Source: Brachyhypopomus gauderio (taxonomy: Eukaryota > Chordata > Actinopteri > Gymnotiformes > Hypopomidae). From it: a stretch of 64,000 nucleotides of DNA. The notes under the pieces were generated by a model. The model ran no database searches. It saw only the letters and a program-made list of their open reading frames with translations, and was not told the DNA's origin. The translations under genes were made by a program, and so were the position numbers. The stretch is from NCBI RefSeq assembly GCF_052324685.1, contig NC_135218.1:11842858-11906857 (forward strand), given 5' to 3'. Numbering within the stretch: position 1 is the stretch's first letter; each line of letters opens with the position of its first letter. Shown here in pieces: positions 21,923 to 33,995 of this stretch.

Positions 21923-22600
21923 GAATGACCAGCCACCCTTCGGAAGCCGCCAGTCTCTTTTTCTTTCTCCTTCGTTCGTGGTCATGTCTCGTGGTAAGTG
22001 TTTGTCTGCGTGGTGTTTTGTGAAGTGTTCCGTCGTGCTTATGTGTTGTGTTTGTGGCACGGCGAGGACCAGGGCTGTCTGCCCTGGGAAAACTCTTCGT
22101 GTTTGTCGTTTGTTTGTTGGAAGAGCTCCGCCGTGCTCGTGTTGTGTTTGTGGCACGGCGAGGACCAGGGCAGTCTCCCTGGTAAGCTCTTCGTCTTGTG
22201 TGGTGTTAGTGTGTCCAGGTGAACGGACGTGAGGATCTGTGTGCGTGCGCGTTTGTTATATGTTAAGTGTTTTGTGTGTGTGACGCGGTCGCCGCTCGTC
22301 ACTGTCGCCTCGCTCCCCGTGTGTCGTGTGTTTTATGTGGGGAGCGACTGCGACTCTGAGCGGCGCGTCACTGTCGTTTATGTGTAGTGCACACAAGTAT
22401 CGGTCCCGTTCGTTCAGTGTCTGCACACTAAGTTCTGTTTGTCTAGTCTTTGTGTGCATGTTTTGTCCTAGCGTGTTGTCAACTGTTAAATGTGTAATTC
22501 CACGCATGCTCCTCCCCTTAAATGTGTGTTTGGGGGGGGACCGGCTGTGGTCCCGAGGGCGTCGCTCCCGAGGGAGGCCCTGAATACGGTAGGGCGCGTT
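21923..22600 (+). mobile_element. Leader region of the LTR element with a 96-bp duplication
   Basis: GTTGTGTTTGTGGCACGGCG followed by AGGACCAGGGC occurs near 22046 and again near 22139. The region is GT-rich and noncoding, consistent with the untranslated leader after an LTR. No gag or pol reading follows and no second LTR of this family is seen before 28 kb. Confidence 0.5.
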
Positions 22601-23980
22601 TAGAGCTGTTTGTAGTTAATGTTACCACCACAGTCACTACTGTACAATAGCTAGCTCTTAGCCTTGCTAGTTGCTATTTAGCTGTAGCCATAAACACAGC
22701 ATGAGCAGCGATGACGTGCTACACATTTTGTGCAGTTACGCTATATTGTTGTTGCTTTCACGGGAATGCTTGTGTTTAATATTTGTTATTTTTTACGTTC
22801 AAGATTCCCCTTCCACTGACGAGGCGAGCGGAGTTGGCGGAAAATGTTTCCTTTAACCGGGCTTTCCTCGGGGTGCTTGGCGAACTTGTGAACACCATGC
22901 AAGACAGACGCCAGTAAAAGCACACAAAATGTTGCTTGTAGTACTATAAATATTTATTTCATATAAAGCTATACGTATATATTTGCTTTTTGCACTTTTT
23001 TTAGCTATAACTATATTATTTACATATGTTGTACTTTAAATATCTATATTTCATAATAAAGTTTGATTTCATTTGATTGTATGACTGATGCTTTTTATGC
23101 AGGGTGTGTTCAGCCTGTTTGAGTAATACCAAATTATTATCAATAATTAGAGCAACCACATACAATAATGAAGATAAAGATAAATAAGATACAATAATGC
23201 TATGTGTTAAGGGGCATCGACCGGTGTTGTGGTCGCATACAAATGATGTCACGACACTACAACCCGCGCGCCAACAGCGACTCCACCCACATTGTGGTGG
23301 TCCACCATTGTAATGGAAACACAACGCGACCGTACCGTTCCGTTGCGAATCGACCTGTATCGAACCGTACCGCGCCAAGCAGGCCCTAATGGAAATGCGC
23401 CATAAGAGTTAATGTGCCTTACACCCACTTTTGGGCAAATGTTCACACAAGTTGCCCACACGCAGCATTGGCCAAGGAGCCAGTTTTCCATCTCTGCACC
23501 TGTTCCCTTCTGTACTCTCCCCTCCCACCTTCCTCTCATTATATTTGAGATGTAATGAAAAATCCTTAATCTCTTACTAACTTAACAACTTCTAACCTGG
23601 AGGGCCCTGGCTGGGGCTGAGTTTCAGGAGTGCTGGGTGGTGTCTCTGACAAAAGCAAAACTATGGCCCTGGACTTTGCTCTGGCTGCTTTTTTTTGCCT
23701 CTCTCCACTTCTTTCTTTTTGCCCTTTTTCTTTCTAGTGTCTCTGTCCTTCTTCCACCTGGCCCTCTCTTTTTCAAGATACTGTCTTCTTCTGTCAGGGT
23801 CAGCATCACGTCTGACGTTTTGCTATTTCAGCTCCTCTTTGACTTATAACTAAAACAGATGCAGGACACCCTTAAACCAGCAGTCTGACTTTAATTGTTA
23901 TTGTTAACAAGAGGTGTGTATAATGTTATTTTATTACGTTATTATTGTCATTATTGTCACAAAACTATCCACCTGTCCCC
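22601..23980. other. No intact gene; mixed repeat debris
   Basis: 22640-22920 has promoter-like, CpG-containing sequence. 23200-23400 holds a GC-rich block ending CCCTAATGGAAATGCGCC that resembles a DNA-transposon end. 23624-23809 read on the minus strand is a Lys/Arg/Glu-rich stretch (RKRAKRKKWREAKK) of unclear origin with no start or domain I can name. Confidence 0.4.
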
Positions 23981-23994
23981 CCTGTCATGCATCA

Positions 23995-24392
23995 TGTCCA
24001 CCCTATCAGGGAAGTATTAATGACAGGGTGGACAACGATAGGGTGGACATTTTCAGCTAAAATTTGCAATTGCTAAGCACATGGGGGCCCCTCAGCTAGC
24101 AGAGTTAGCAGTAGTGAAGGTGACCTCAAAATAAATATGACAATATTTAAAAATTTTGAAAAATAATATTTTTAAATATTTCTCCATGATAGGGTGGACA
24201 TGTTAAGCTCGACACCATGCAACAAGAAAGACAATATGAAGAAAATTGTGAAATTAAGGTGTAAATACTTACTGATAAGGGGTCATATGTGTCAGCCATC
24301 ACTGAAGATCATCAAATTGGTGGTCGTGATGTCACAGATGACATCAGCTACCGCATTAAAGGGCCAGTTACAACATAATGACAGGGTGGACA
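23995..24392. repeat. Five dispersed copies of a GAYAGGGTGGACA motif
   Basis: Copies on the + strand are at about 24021, 24036, 24188 and 24379, with one reverse-complement copy at 23995-24008. They are separated by unrelated AT-rich sequence, so this is not a simple tandem array. Confidence 0.75.
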
Positions 24393-24781
24393 CTGATTTG
24401 AGGGACATGCATTAAATACTTAATATTTATATTAAATATCTGTTGGAAACTACTAGAATTACCCATTCATGAAAGTTCTTGTCAATAATAATAAGACCAC
24501 AAAAAAATTATTTTAATTTTGTTTAATTTAATGACTTATTATACTCATAGCTGCTCCCACTATTGTGAGAGGGACATGGCAAAATTGCCTACACATACTT
24601 AAAGAAAATAGTACAAATTAATAAAAAATAACTCCCAAGATGGTAAATATAGTATAGATATATATGTGTTAATGATTATACATTCGTAATAAAAACTCAA
24701 AACATCATTATTTTACATTAAATGGAAAATAAATGTGTGATTCTGACTGGGACCTTGAAAGGCACTTTATAATGATAATGA

Positions 24782-26045
24782 CCCCATTATGCTCGCTTTG
24801 AGGCAGACAACACCTCCCCTGCTGCCAAACTCGATCAGGAGAACCACCCTTTTACCATCTATGTGTCCGAGGTGGCCAGATCCTTTATGTCCTTAAACCC
24901 ACGCAAAGCTCCGGGTCCTGATGGCGTCCACAGCCGAGTTCTCAGAGCATGTGCCAGCCAGCTTGCTGGGGTCTTCACCAACATCTTTAACCTCTCCCTA
25001 AGTCTGTCAGTGATTCCCACATGCTTCAAGAAAACAACGATTGTCCCAGTTCCAAAGAAACCAGCCGTCACCTGTCTAAACGACTACCGTCCTGTCGCAC
25101 TTACATCAGCAGCCATGAAGTGCTTCGAACGGCTCATAAAATCACACATCTGCTCTATTCTTCCCTCCACCATAGACCCTCAACAGTTCGCTTACCGACC
25201 CAACAGATCCACAGACAACGTCATTTCACTGACTGTCCACAACGCTCTCACACACCTGGACAAAAAGAACACATATGTTAGAATGCTGTTCATAGATTAC
25301 AGCTCAGCGTTCAACACCATCATTCCAGCCAAACTCATAGAACTGGGTATCAGCACACAGCTATGTAACTGGATACTGGACTTCCTGACGAGCAGACCCC
25401 AGGTGGTGAGAGTAGGAAACAGCTTCTCCTCTACTCTGACTCTAAGCACTGGTAGGTGCTGAAGAGGGTGGTGAGGACAGCAGAACACATTATCGGGAAT
25501 AAACTACCTGCCATACACCAGTCTCGCTGTTCAAGGAAGATCCACAGAATCCAGAAGGACAGCACTCACCCAGCACATGGACTGTTCACCTTACTGCCAT
25601 CAGACAGGAGGTACCGCAGCATTCAGGCCAAAACGACGCTGTCAATAAACAGTTTCTACCCACAGGCTATCAGGCTTCTAAACAAAGTGGGCAAATAAAG
25701 ACAATAATTAATATAAATTCTGCACTGCAATCGTCTTACGAACTTTTTTTTTCACTCACTGAGCCACTACCTCTATCAATGCAACAGTCACTTTAAAAGA
25801 TCACAGTCACTTTAATACATCTTGTGCAATTTTAGTTTTGTTTTGTGTACTGATGTGTATATAATTGCATATAATATGTCTGTATATATATTGTACAAAT
25901 TTGATTCTCTATGTTATCTTTCTTCTCTCTTTTCACTATTATATTATTAAGCTTCATTATTGTAGAGTGTATCCCTAACTCTCACCATAAGAATTTCAAT
26001 GTACACATGTCCCATGGAGTGCAAATGACAAATAAACTTGAAACT
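24782..26045 (+). pseudogene. LINE (Rex1/L2-like), internally deleted
   Basis: The open part from about 24782 to 25460 carries RT motifs: [68 protein letters not shown] and [13 protein letters not shown]. At about 25455 it jumps to the far C-terminus ([40 protein letters not shown]). The FADD palm motif is lost. The 3' UTR ends with GACAAATAAACTTGAAACTT. It is 5'-truncated and dead. Confidence 0.82.
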
Positions 26046-26225
26046 TCAACTTAAACGCTTGTCGTTTGAGTCTACCCTGTGCTTTAGCCCATGTTAGAAA
26101 ATAAAAACACGTGAACCCTGGTATTTTTACACTCATTTTCGCTGCTGATGTATTTATTGGTTCATTAAGGCGTAATGGTTTTGACTGAGCCATCTGGAAT
26201 GGCGAAAACGGTCTCTCGCATTTAA

Positions 26226-26836
26226 AGCCTGGTTTATACTTTTGCGAGCGACCGTAGCGCGCGACTCCGCCCACCTCGCGCAACCCTGCACGAGCGGTGT
26301 AGACGTTGTTCTCCGAAACGATAGGTGGCAGTGGAGAATAAAAAACCCCTGCAAAACCGGTGAAAGAACATTTTTACCTGACCAGAGACCGTATATATAT
26401 ACACATCAGGCATCAAACGTAAATATGGCTTTGCAGTGTTGTCTGAAACGATACGTTAACAAATACGAGCCTCTTGTAATTCCAGGACGAAACATGAGAG
26501 AACGTGAAGACGTTAAGATTGGGCGTTTTGAAAATAAACAACCATTAAATAATGTGATAAAAAAGCGAATTATTTCGATTCATTTCGAGTATATGTATAA
26601 ATATTTAACTGAATTAAGTTTAACGTGCTGGGAAATATTGAAATGGACCTTTAAAGTGACGAACAAGTGCTTTAATTCCACCTTGTAAAGGTGTATGAAC
26701 CCGGCAAACATGACTTTGTCCATCGCGCTGAAGCGCGGCGCGCGCACGAAGTTACAAATTTCAAGAGGTGCACGACCTCGCGCACGGGCGGAGCCACAGC
26801 GATTACGTCATTTTCGCCGCAAGTATAAACCAGGCT
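26226..26836. mobile_element. PIF/Harbinger-type nonautonomous element
   Basis: The ends AGCCTGGTTTATACTT and AGTATAAACCAGGCT are inverted repeats flanked by TAA at 26223-26225 and 26837-26839. A 3-bp TAA/TTA duplication is diagnostic of PIF/Harbinger. The 611-bp interior has one 148-codon open frame at 26242-26688 without transposase motifs; it includes most of the subterminal region and is probably not a gene. Confidence 0.85.
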
Positions 26837-26909
26837 TAAGGATCTGGCTCCATACATTAAATCCATTGACAAGACAGTCAAAAAAAATGTAATGGATTTT
26901 ACTATATTT

Positions 26910-27197
26910 TACGGAGCCCGTAAGGTGACATCATGTATAAAAAAAATAATAACGCGTGGCCACGACTTACTAACGCGTGGGAACGAGATACTAATGTCGC
27001 CTTACCCACGCGGCAACAAAGTTTATTTTTTCACAGCAAAGCAAGCAGATCCCAGGGATGTTCGCGAACTGACTGCCCAAGGAAAGTAAACCTGGCTTTA
27101 TATAAAGTAATACTTAATTATCTTGTTCGCATGCGTTAGTAAGTCGTGGCCACGCGTTATTATATTTTTTACATAATGTCACCTTACGGGCTCCGTA
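26910..27197. mobile_element. MITE with about 65-bp inverted ends
   Basis: TACGGAGCCCGTAAGGTGAC and GTGGCCACGACTTACTAACG at the left are mirrored at the right with few changes. ATATTT flanks both sides (26904-26909 and 27198-27203). The element is 288 bp and noncoding. The superfamily is not assigned. Confidence 0.85.
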
Positions 27198-27203
27198 ATA
27201 TTT

Positions 27204-27894
27204 TATGGAGAGAATTCAGTGCCTATTCGAAAAGTAATCGCTACTAGGCAAAAATGGAAATGCAATCCACAAAATGCATTGCTTTTCCATACAAACATGC
27301 AGAATACGTGCCACAATGAAATGCAAAAGCACTATTACATTACGTTTCAATGCACTTTATCTCTTTATTGAAAAACAATACACAAGAATTACCATTCAAA
27401 ACCAAAACGCTGAATTTGTGCCAGAATTGAATATAATACAGCTCGAAATGTAATCACGGCACCGAGGTATTGCTTTTCACCGTACGGTATTTCTGACATA
27501 AATGTCTCCTTTAAATGTAATGATCACGAGATTGATTTAAACACTGATGTGATGAAAACATGCCACAATGAAAAGTAAAAGCTCCAGGATTTGTATTTAA
27601 AGAAAGAAACGCTGAATTCGTGCCAGAAGCCACCCTGAAATACAATGGACTGAACGTCATTGTATTCTATTGTGTGTCTCTGCGAAGCTGTATTCATGCC
27701 AGAATGAAATCTAATCACAGTCCAATAGGAACGCTCGCCTGAATTTGGGGCGGGGCTTAGACTCCAGTCAGAAGCAATCGCTCATAGTTGGACTTGAAAG
27801 CAGCAGAAATGTCTTTTCACGACAGAATAAAAGGAAATAAACAGTCTAATTGGACAAATTGAGGCTGGTGCAGTTACAGACGACTACGTGCTTA
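27204..27894. other. No gene recognised
   Basis: Sequence with a loosely repeated phrase (CGCTGAATTCGTGCCAGAA at about 27610, a similar phrase near 27410). It suggests an old repetitive element, otherwise nothing recognisable. Confidence 0.4.
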
Positions 27895-28065
27895 ACTTAA
27901 TTATTCCCTATCTACCAACCTATCTACAACTCTAACCATCTATCTACCTATTAATCTACCTACATCTCTCTTTCTATCTATAACCATTGTGTCCTATCTA
28001 TCTATATCTCTATCTCTCTATATCTCTATGTCTCTATATCTCTGTCTATCTCTATCTCTCTCTCA
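27895..28065. repeat. CTAT/CTCT microsatellite
   Basis: Imperfect (CTAT)n grading into (TATCTC)n, directly upstream of the resumed DUF4806-type exons. Confidence 0.9.
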
Positions 28066-29189
28066 TTTCCATGTTAACAGCACCTACACCACAACAAGGG
28101 CAAACAAGGTGGAACATGCCCAATACGTACACATGGCCATCTCAGGACACAAGACAAGGCCAGGATGTTCTTCATCATACAAATGGTGAGTTTACCTAAA
28201 ACTTTACAAGCCATATACACACATGCACCTCCTTGTATCTATGTATACTGTCTATTTTATCAGCTCCATTTTGGAGCATGTTATAGTTTTTATAGATATT
28301 TGTCAGTATGTATAAATAAACACTCATATTTACAATCACTTCTTAGATTACTAAAATTAATGTTTAAATAAACCTTGTACTGTAAACAGCACACACTGCA
28401 CAACAGGGACCCTCAAGGCGGTTCATCAATAATCAGTGCACATGTAAGTTTGGTCTTTAAGACAAAGTAGTTTATAAATTGCTTACAATGAGTAAAAGGA
28501 TAACTTCTATCTTATTTTTGCAGCTGTAGACAGAACAGTGTTAGAGGCAGTGAGAGAGATGGACCTGAAGATTACTTACCTCACATCACTTGTTGAGTTT
28601 CTTGTGGGTGGCTGGCGAATTTTGCCCCCACAACAGGTCCAGGATGAGGAGGAAATTAAAGTTTTTCCACTAAATTCAATGGAGGCCCTAGAAGATTTAG
28701 AGAAAAGACTGTTAGACAATGGGCTGAAGCAGAGGATGGTAACTTCATTTATAGATGATTTCCCATTACAGTTTTTCTCAGTCGATTTGGTTCATTTCTC
28801 AGATCAGAATTGAAATTCTCAAAACTGTTCATTCAGTCTCCACATCACCTAATCACTTGTGCACATCATAATTGCATTTCTCATTGTGTTTCACATTTTG
28901 CAAATGTTTTTGTACATTTTGCAAATGGACATGGACAATTGTCTGTTTTTTACATTATCAATTGCTTATGTTATGTTTATTAAAATGTATTGTACGGATT
29001 GTCTGTTTGGATTGTCTTACTCTCCAAAACATTTAGTCTTTAGGTCATCGCCTTGGTCATTGCATGCAAAAGTGCTGAACATGTTGTCATAATCTCTAAG
29101 GCATCATTTTACTTTTTTTTGTTGTTACATTTTGGTAATTTTATCCTAACTTGATTAAATGATTCACATGTGAACATTCAGTTACAGTA

Positions 29190-29345
29190 AGAAAGGGAAT
29201 TTGTGAAGGTTTAGATCAACCAATAGTTTCAATGGTTTTTGGGATTTGGACCCATAGTATTGTTAACCTTGTAAATCCTGTAAAGCGCTTTGTGACAACA
29301 TATGTTGTGAAAAGTGCTATACAAATATATTTGATTTGATTTGAT
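29190..29345 (+). mobile_element. L2-type LINE 3' tail, copy 1
   Basis: TGTAAAGCGCTTTGTGACAA, AAAAGTGCTATACAAATATA and the terminal (TTTGA)n are the common 3' end of fish L2 elements. It matches 30300-30360 and 49640-49720. Confidence 0.75.
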
Positions 29346-29437
29346 TTCAACCACAGGCCAGAGGTGCGTCTCATGAACTGTTACTGTAATTGGCAAACAT
29401 TTTTAGATGCTAAACATTGCAGTATCACAAAGTCTCA

Positions 29438-29656
29438 TAATGGAAACACGAGGCCATGTACAGGGTGAACAGCCAAGAAGAGGACGAAGACTATGTGGTG
29501 TAAGGCTGAAGGGACAAAACAGTAAAATAAGGGCAACAATTGTGGACCATGTTTTACATGTAAGTCATGGTCTCACAATGGCTGAAGCTGGTCGCTGGGT
29601 GCAGCTGAATATTGGAAGAACAACTGTGTCTGTGTTCAATCGTTCAAACATTTCAT
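29438..29656 (+). pseudogene. IS630/Tc1-type transposase N-terminus
   Basis: The open stretch METRGHVQGEQPRRGRRLCG is followed by IRATIVDHVLHVSHGLTMAEAGRWVQ and GRTTVSVFNR. This is the helix-turn-helix start of a transposase family common in fish (I recall GLTMAEAGRxVQPNxxRTTVxxI). The frame ends at 29656 with no catalytic DDE segment downstream. Confidence 0.6.
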
Positions 29657-29659
29657 AGA

Positions 29660-30145
29660 GAAAATGTATGTAAATTCAGAAATGTGCATTCTGCTGTAAT
29701 GCTGCACACTGACATTACAGTAATTCTGACATTATAAAATTTTGTGTATTGCATTTTTGCATTCTTATACCATATAGGACATAAAAATGAGCTCATAGGG
29801 GTGGCAGAGGTTCCATTTTCTGTATTTTCTCTGGAGGTTGTATGTGCTCAGGTTGTTTTGAATGTGTAGAGTAAGTTTCTAATTTTGCAGTTTTTCCAGT
29901 CAGCTGTCTGTCTTTTCTGAGTTTCAATCAGATTTGTTTTTGTCAACAAATTGCAGTGCAAACAATACAGTCAAACAATATTGCTATACAAACTTGATTC
30001 CAGGCCAATTTCTTTCTATCAGTCTCCCACATGTGTAACTTTTGTGTTCTTTGTATTTTGTGTGTAACGTAGTATTTAATTTGATATACCACAGAATATT
30101 GACTGAGAAAAACTGTAAATCAAATCTAGCTACCACCAACTCTCT
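29660..30145. other. Remnant sequence, no gene
   Basis: AT-rich sequence downstream of the transposase N-terminus. It is likely its noncoding 3' remainder. Confidence 0.35.
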
Positions 30146-30149
30146 GTCT

Positions 30150-30365
30150 CCACAAATATGGACTTGTGCTAACGGGCCGCCCAATGGAGAATGCATTACC
30201 TTTTGAGTCTTGGTCCTCCCGAGGTTTCTTCCTAATCCCCACCATCATATGGAGTTTTTCCTTGTCACTTTTGGCTTGCTATTTAGGGAACTGGACCCAT
30301 ACGATTGTAAAGCTGCTTTGTGACATGTTTTGTAAAAAGCGCTATATAAATAAATTTGACTTGAC
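30150..30365 (+). mobile_element. L2-type LINE 3' tail, copy 2
   Basis: TCTTGGTCCTCCCGAGGTTT, GAGTTTTTCCTTGTCACTTT and AAAAGCGCTATATAAATAAA are in the same order as in the longer L2 copy ending at 49720. Confidence 0.85.
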
Positions 30366-30622
30366 TGACTAGCTAGCTAGCTATCTATCTCTATCTAGCT
30401 ATCTATCTCTATATCTCTGCAGAATATCTGTCAATATCTAAACATTTTCTAAAAAGAAGTGCAAATATTTTAGCCAAGATTGTATACAGTTTTATATTAT
30501 TAGTAAAAATCTTCTAATCACTTACTTTAAGTCAATACAATAAATAAGATATTAACTGATTTTAAATAAGAACCCTGATTACTAAATGCAAAACATAATG
30601 CTATGTTATGAAGTGTGTCTCA

Positions 30623-31030
30623 TGTTACGTACTAGTAAGGTTACACAACAGGTAAAATCATCCTACCTACATTTTCACTATAAGCACGTTCTGGTAAGGT
30701 TAGACAACAGGTAAAATTATCCTACCTACATTATCATCACTATAAGCACGTACTGGTAAGGTTACACAACAGGTAAAATCATCCTACCTACATTATCATC
30801 ACTATAAGCACGTACTAGTAAGGTTACACAACAGGTAAAATAGTCCTACCTACATGATTGTCGAAAGCACGGTATAATTACAGGATTTATAAAGTAATAT
30901 ATAATGTATTTTAACATATATACGCGCTGTGGTTGAGCATCTACATTATCGCCGAAAGCACGTTATAATTACAGGATTTATAAAGTAACATATAATGTAT
31001 TATAACGTATATACGCGCTGTGGTTGAGTA
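30623..31030. repeat. Two adjacent tandem arrays (about 65 bp x4 and 91 bp x2)
   Basis: The first array repeats GTAAGGTTACACAACAGGTA, ATCCTACCTACATTATCATC and ACTATAAGCACGTACT about four times. The second repeats CGAAAGCACGTTATAATTAC, TTTATAAAGTAA and TATACGCGCTGTGGTTGAG at 30862 and 30953. Right after them, CGGTAGGACAAATTT and AAATTCGTCCTACCG form an inverted pair around 31040-31102. Confidence 0.9.
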
Positions 31031-31506
31031 TTTCGAAACGGTAGGACAAATTTTTACGGTAGCACAAATCCACAGATATATCTGTAAATTCGTCCTACCG
31101 CCGTGCTCTGGACAATGACGTAATTTTTCATGCGCATGCGCAGTACATCTGGTAGGTCAGTTTGACCGATAGGATAGATTTTTTCATTTTTTATTGTTGA
31201 TTTTCTGTTAAATAAACATGTTAAAGGAAAATCCCTTTGACTTAATTTTGTTTTGGGGTAATAATAATATTAATTAGTTACATAAAATAATATATCAATT
31301 TTTCCAGTGTAGATTTCTGTTTGAGTCTTTAGGCTTCTTAATGGCTCATACGATCTCGCTGTTTATGTATTTCATAGCTTTAACTTGGGGAGGAAGAAGA
31401 ATATAAAATCTAGCTTTAAATGTAATTTAATCTAAGAAGGTTTGATTTTAAATGCCGCATTCAGGTATTTTCAGATGCTGCATTTTAGCTATACTGTACA
31501 TATGAG

Positions 31507-31661
31507 CAGGGTCTGAGTGGGTCACTTTTTCAGCCCGGGAGATTCATGTCCAAATTCGGCCCAAAATTATTTTTCCCTCCCAATCGGCCCAAACTAGAGA
31601 TTGACATGAGCCGGCCCATCGGGAATCCTCCCGAATCTCCCGATTAGCCACTCCGGCTCTG
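31507..31661. mobile_element. hAT-type MITE with 8-bp duplication
   Basis: The ends CAGGGTCTGAGTGGGTCA and TTAGCCACTCCGGCTCTG are imperfect inverted repeats. The perfect 8-bp duplication CATATGAG lies at 31499-31506 and 31662-31669. The element is 155 bp and noncoding. Confidence 0.92.
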
Positions 31662-32042
31662 CATATGAGTCTGGATTGCAGCGTATGAACGTCATTTTGG
31701 CATCCAAGCCTGACGTTTAAAAGATGTACTGCAGATGAATAAACACTGTATTAAATAGTCTAGGAGAGATCTCATAAGCGTCTCCGAGATGCAGGCGCGA
31801 TCATGACGCAACCAGATGGGTCTGGAATGCATCTGCTGAAGGTCTTTCACGATCCACCAGAGACGTATTGCCGATGAGCACACGCTCTATTAAATCTTTC
31901 GCACTGACCATTACCTTCTGGGTGGTAGGGCGTGGTTCTGCTTTTCTCAACCCCATAGGTCTCAAAGGCTTTTTAATAGTTCCCCCTCAAAGTTACGGCC
32001 CTGATCTGAGTGGATCCTTCTCGGAACCCCATACACATAGAA

Positions 32043-33995
32043 TCATTTCTCAGTGAGTATTTTTACCATTGTAGTGGCCTTTTGATCAGCCACTGGGTAA
32101 GCTTGGGTGAACTTGGAAAACATGTCCGTAACGACTAGTACATTCTCCAGTCCATTACTGGCCCGTTCCATAACCGTGAAATCGATGGCAAGGATTTCCA
32201 GGGGCCTAGTAGCCAACAAGCTACCCATAAAAGTTCTCACCTTAGGTTGGTTAGCTTTTGCCACAGAGCACCGCACACACTCACTACACCACTGCCAGAC
32301 GTCATGCCACATCTTTGGCCAGTAGCACCTCTGCTGAACAAGATCAGTGGTATGATCCACCCCCTGGTGGCCATGGTTGTCATGCAGCCCTGTAAGAATC
32401 TCAGCTTGTAAGGCTGCTGGCAGCAATACCTGCAGGATTGCGTCTTTGGCTGATGGTAGCTGAAACTTCCTATACAGGACTCCTTCCTTCTCCACAATCC
32501 TATTCCATTGCTTTACCAACTCCCTCACCCCTGGCACTTCTTTCTTTATTTCCAGCGCAGTTGGCACCCGACCTCTTTTCCAATACACTGAAAATGCAGC
32601 AATACATGGATCTGCTGCCTGTAGGACATTTAAGTCAGCCTTACTACGGATGGGAATAGCATGTATAGCCTGAGATGCCACACATGGCATGTCCCCTTCT
32701 GCAACAGGCCCAGCTGTGGGAAACTCACAGGGAATGGAGATCCCTGCCATGCCTTCGACAAAAGAGGAGTTTGTAACAGTAGGAAGCCGTGACAGGGCAT
32801 CCGCATTGCGGTTGGCTGTCCCAGGACGATACTTGATATCGTAATCAAACAAAGCTAACTGGGACACCCACCTCTGCTCCACCGCACCCAACTTTGCCGA
32901 CTGCAAGTAACTCAACGGGTTGTTGTCAGTGTAGACTGTAAACTTGTGACCTAAAAGATACTCTCTAAACTTCTCCGTAACAGCCCACTTAAGAGCCAAC
33001 AACTCCAGTTTCATGGAGCTGTAATTCGACATGTTACGTTCACTAGGTCGCAAGCCACGACTAGCAAACGCAATAGGTCGCAGCTGCCCCTCTTGTTCCT
33101 GGGATAGAACAGCCCCCAAACCTGCGTGGCTAGCATCAATCTCTACTACAAAGGGCAGAGTAAAGTCAGCATACCCCAACACGGGAGCACTGACCAACCT
33201 GCCCTTCAAAGCCAGAAACCCTCTCTCACAAGCTTCGTCCCAGTGGTGATCTATACGGCCCTGTCCCCCAAGCCTAGGTCGCTTCCGGGAACCCTCTAGG
33301 GTACCCACTAGTTTATGCAGGGGTGCTGCCAAGGAAGCAAACCCTTCCACAAACCGCCGGTAATATGATGCAAAGCCTAAAAAGGACCTTAGTTCTTTGA
33401 CTGTGGATGGTCGATTCCACTCAGCAACTGCCCGAATCTTTTCTGGATCAGTGGATACGCCAGCGGCAGAAATCACATGACCCAAATAGTTAACTTTAGT
33501 TTGAAAGGAATTACACTTCTGCAATTTTAATTTCAAGTTGTAGTCCCGTAGGCGACCCAGGACCATCTCTAACCACTGGATGTGTTGCTGGAACGTCTGG
33601 GAGAAAATTACTACATCATCCAAGTACAATAGTAGTGCATGGAAACTCTGATCCCCAAATATGCGTTCCATTAGCCTCTGGAATGTGCCGGGCGCATTAC
33701 ATAACCCAAACGGCATCCGGTGGAACTCGAACAGGCCGAAGGGCGTACAAAACGCAGTCTTTTCCCTGTCCTGCTCTGCTACAGGGACCTGATTATAGCT
33801 GCTGGCTAAATCTAAGGTGCTAAACCACTTTGCTCCATTCAAGGCATCCAGTGACTCCTCTATCCTAGGCAGGGGGAATGCATCTTTACGGGTCTTGGCA
33901 TTAAATTGGCGATAATCAACACACAAGTGTATGGACCCGTCTTTCTTTTGAACAACCACTATAGGGGAAGCATAAGGGCTAGTGCTGAGACTCAA
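32043..33995 (-). pseudogene. Ty3/Gypsy RT-RNase H-integrase, truncated
   Basis: This 650-residue open frame carries RT (SPIVVVQKKDG, LCVDYRQFN, the catalytic YLDDVVIFS), RNase H (VEIDASHAGLGAVLSQ, then ELLALKWAV and YTDNNPL), an integrase HHCC zinc region (HDNHGHQGVDHT, CSECVRC) and the first catalytic Asp (LAIDFTV). It ends in an in-frame stop at 32043. Downstream, in pieces with further stops, are the second Asp (HSDQGRNF) and the Glu (GNGQCERF), after which the element is cut near 31860. RT looks intact, integrase is not, so the copy cannot insert by itself. Confidence 0.87.

Larger units (their letters stand above)
19225..28813 (+). pseudogene. DUF4806-type gene of the CACTA-like element, split by insertions
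   Basis: The gene appears to begin with the ATG at 19225 and is cut after eight codon positions by the hAT at 19235-21053. It resumes at 21062 with FIKEGQTGPVAKSWYMDG and WWPPYK, then exon-like pieces near 21350-21450 and 21528-21630 (ending PSAPRPPAPPQTC). A second insertion pile starts at 21627. Exons resume near 28079-28190 and 28390-28450. A last exon at 28525-28813 has MDLKITYLTSLVEFLVGGWR and FPLNSMEALEDLEKRLLDNG, the EDLE..L pattern of DUF4806. Several short frames carry stops. Such genes accompany this transposase type in fish; that pairing is recalled knowledge. Confidence 0.6.

Noticed and set aside
26242-26688. 148-codon open frame in the Harbinger-type element
   Set aside because: No transposase or Myb-like motif. 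It starts within the terminal repeat zone of the element and is probably chance.
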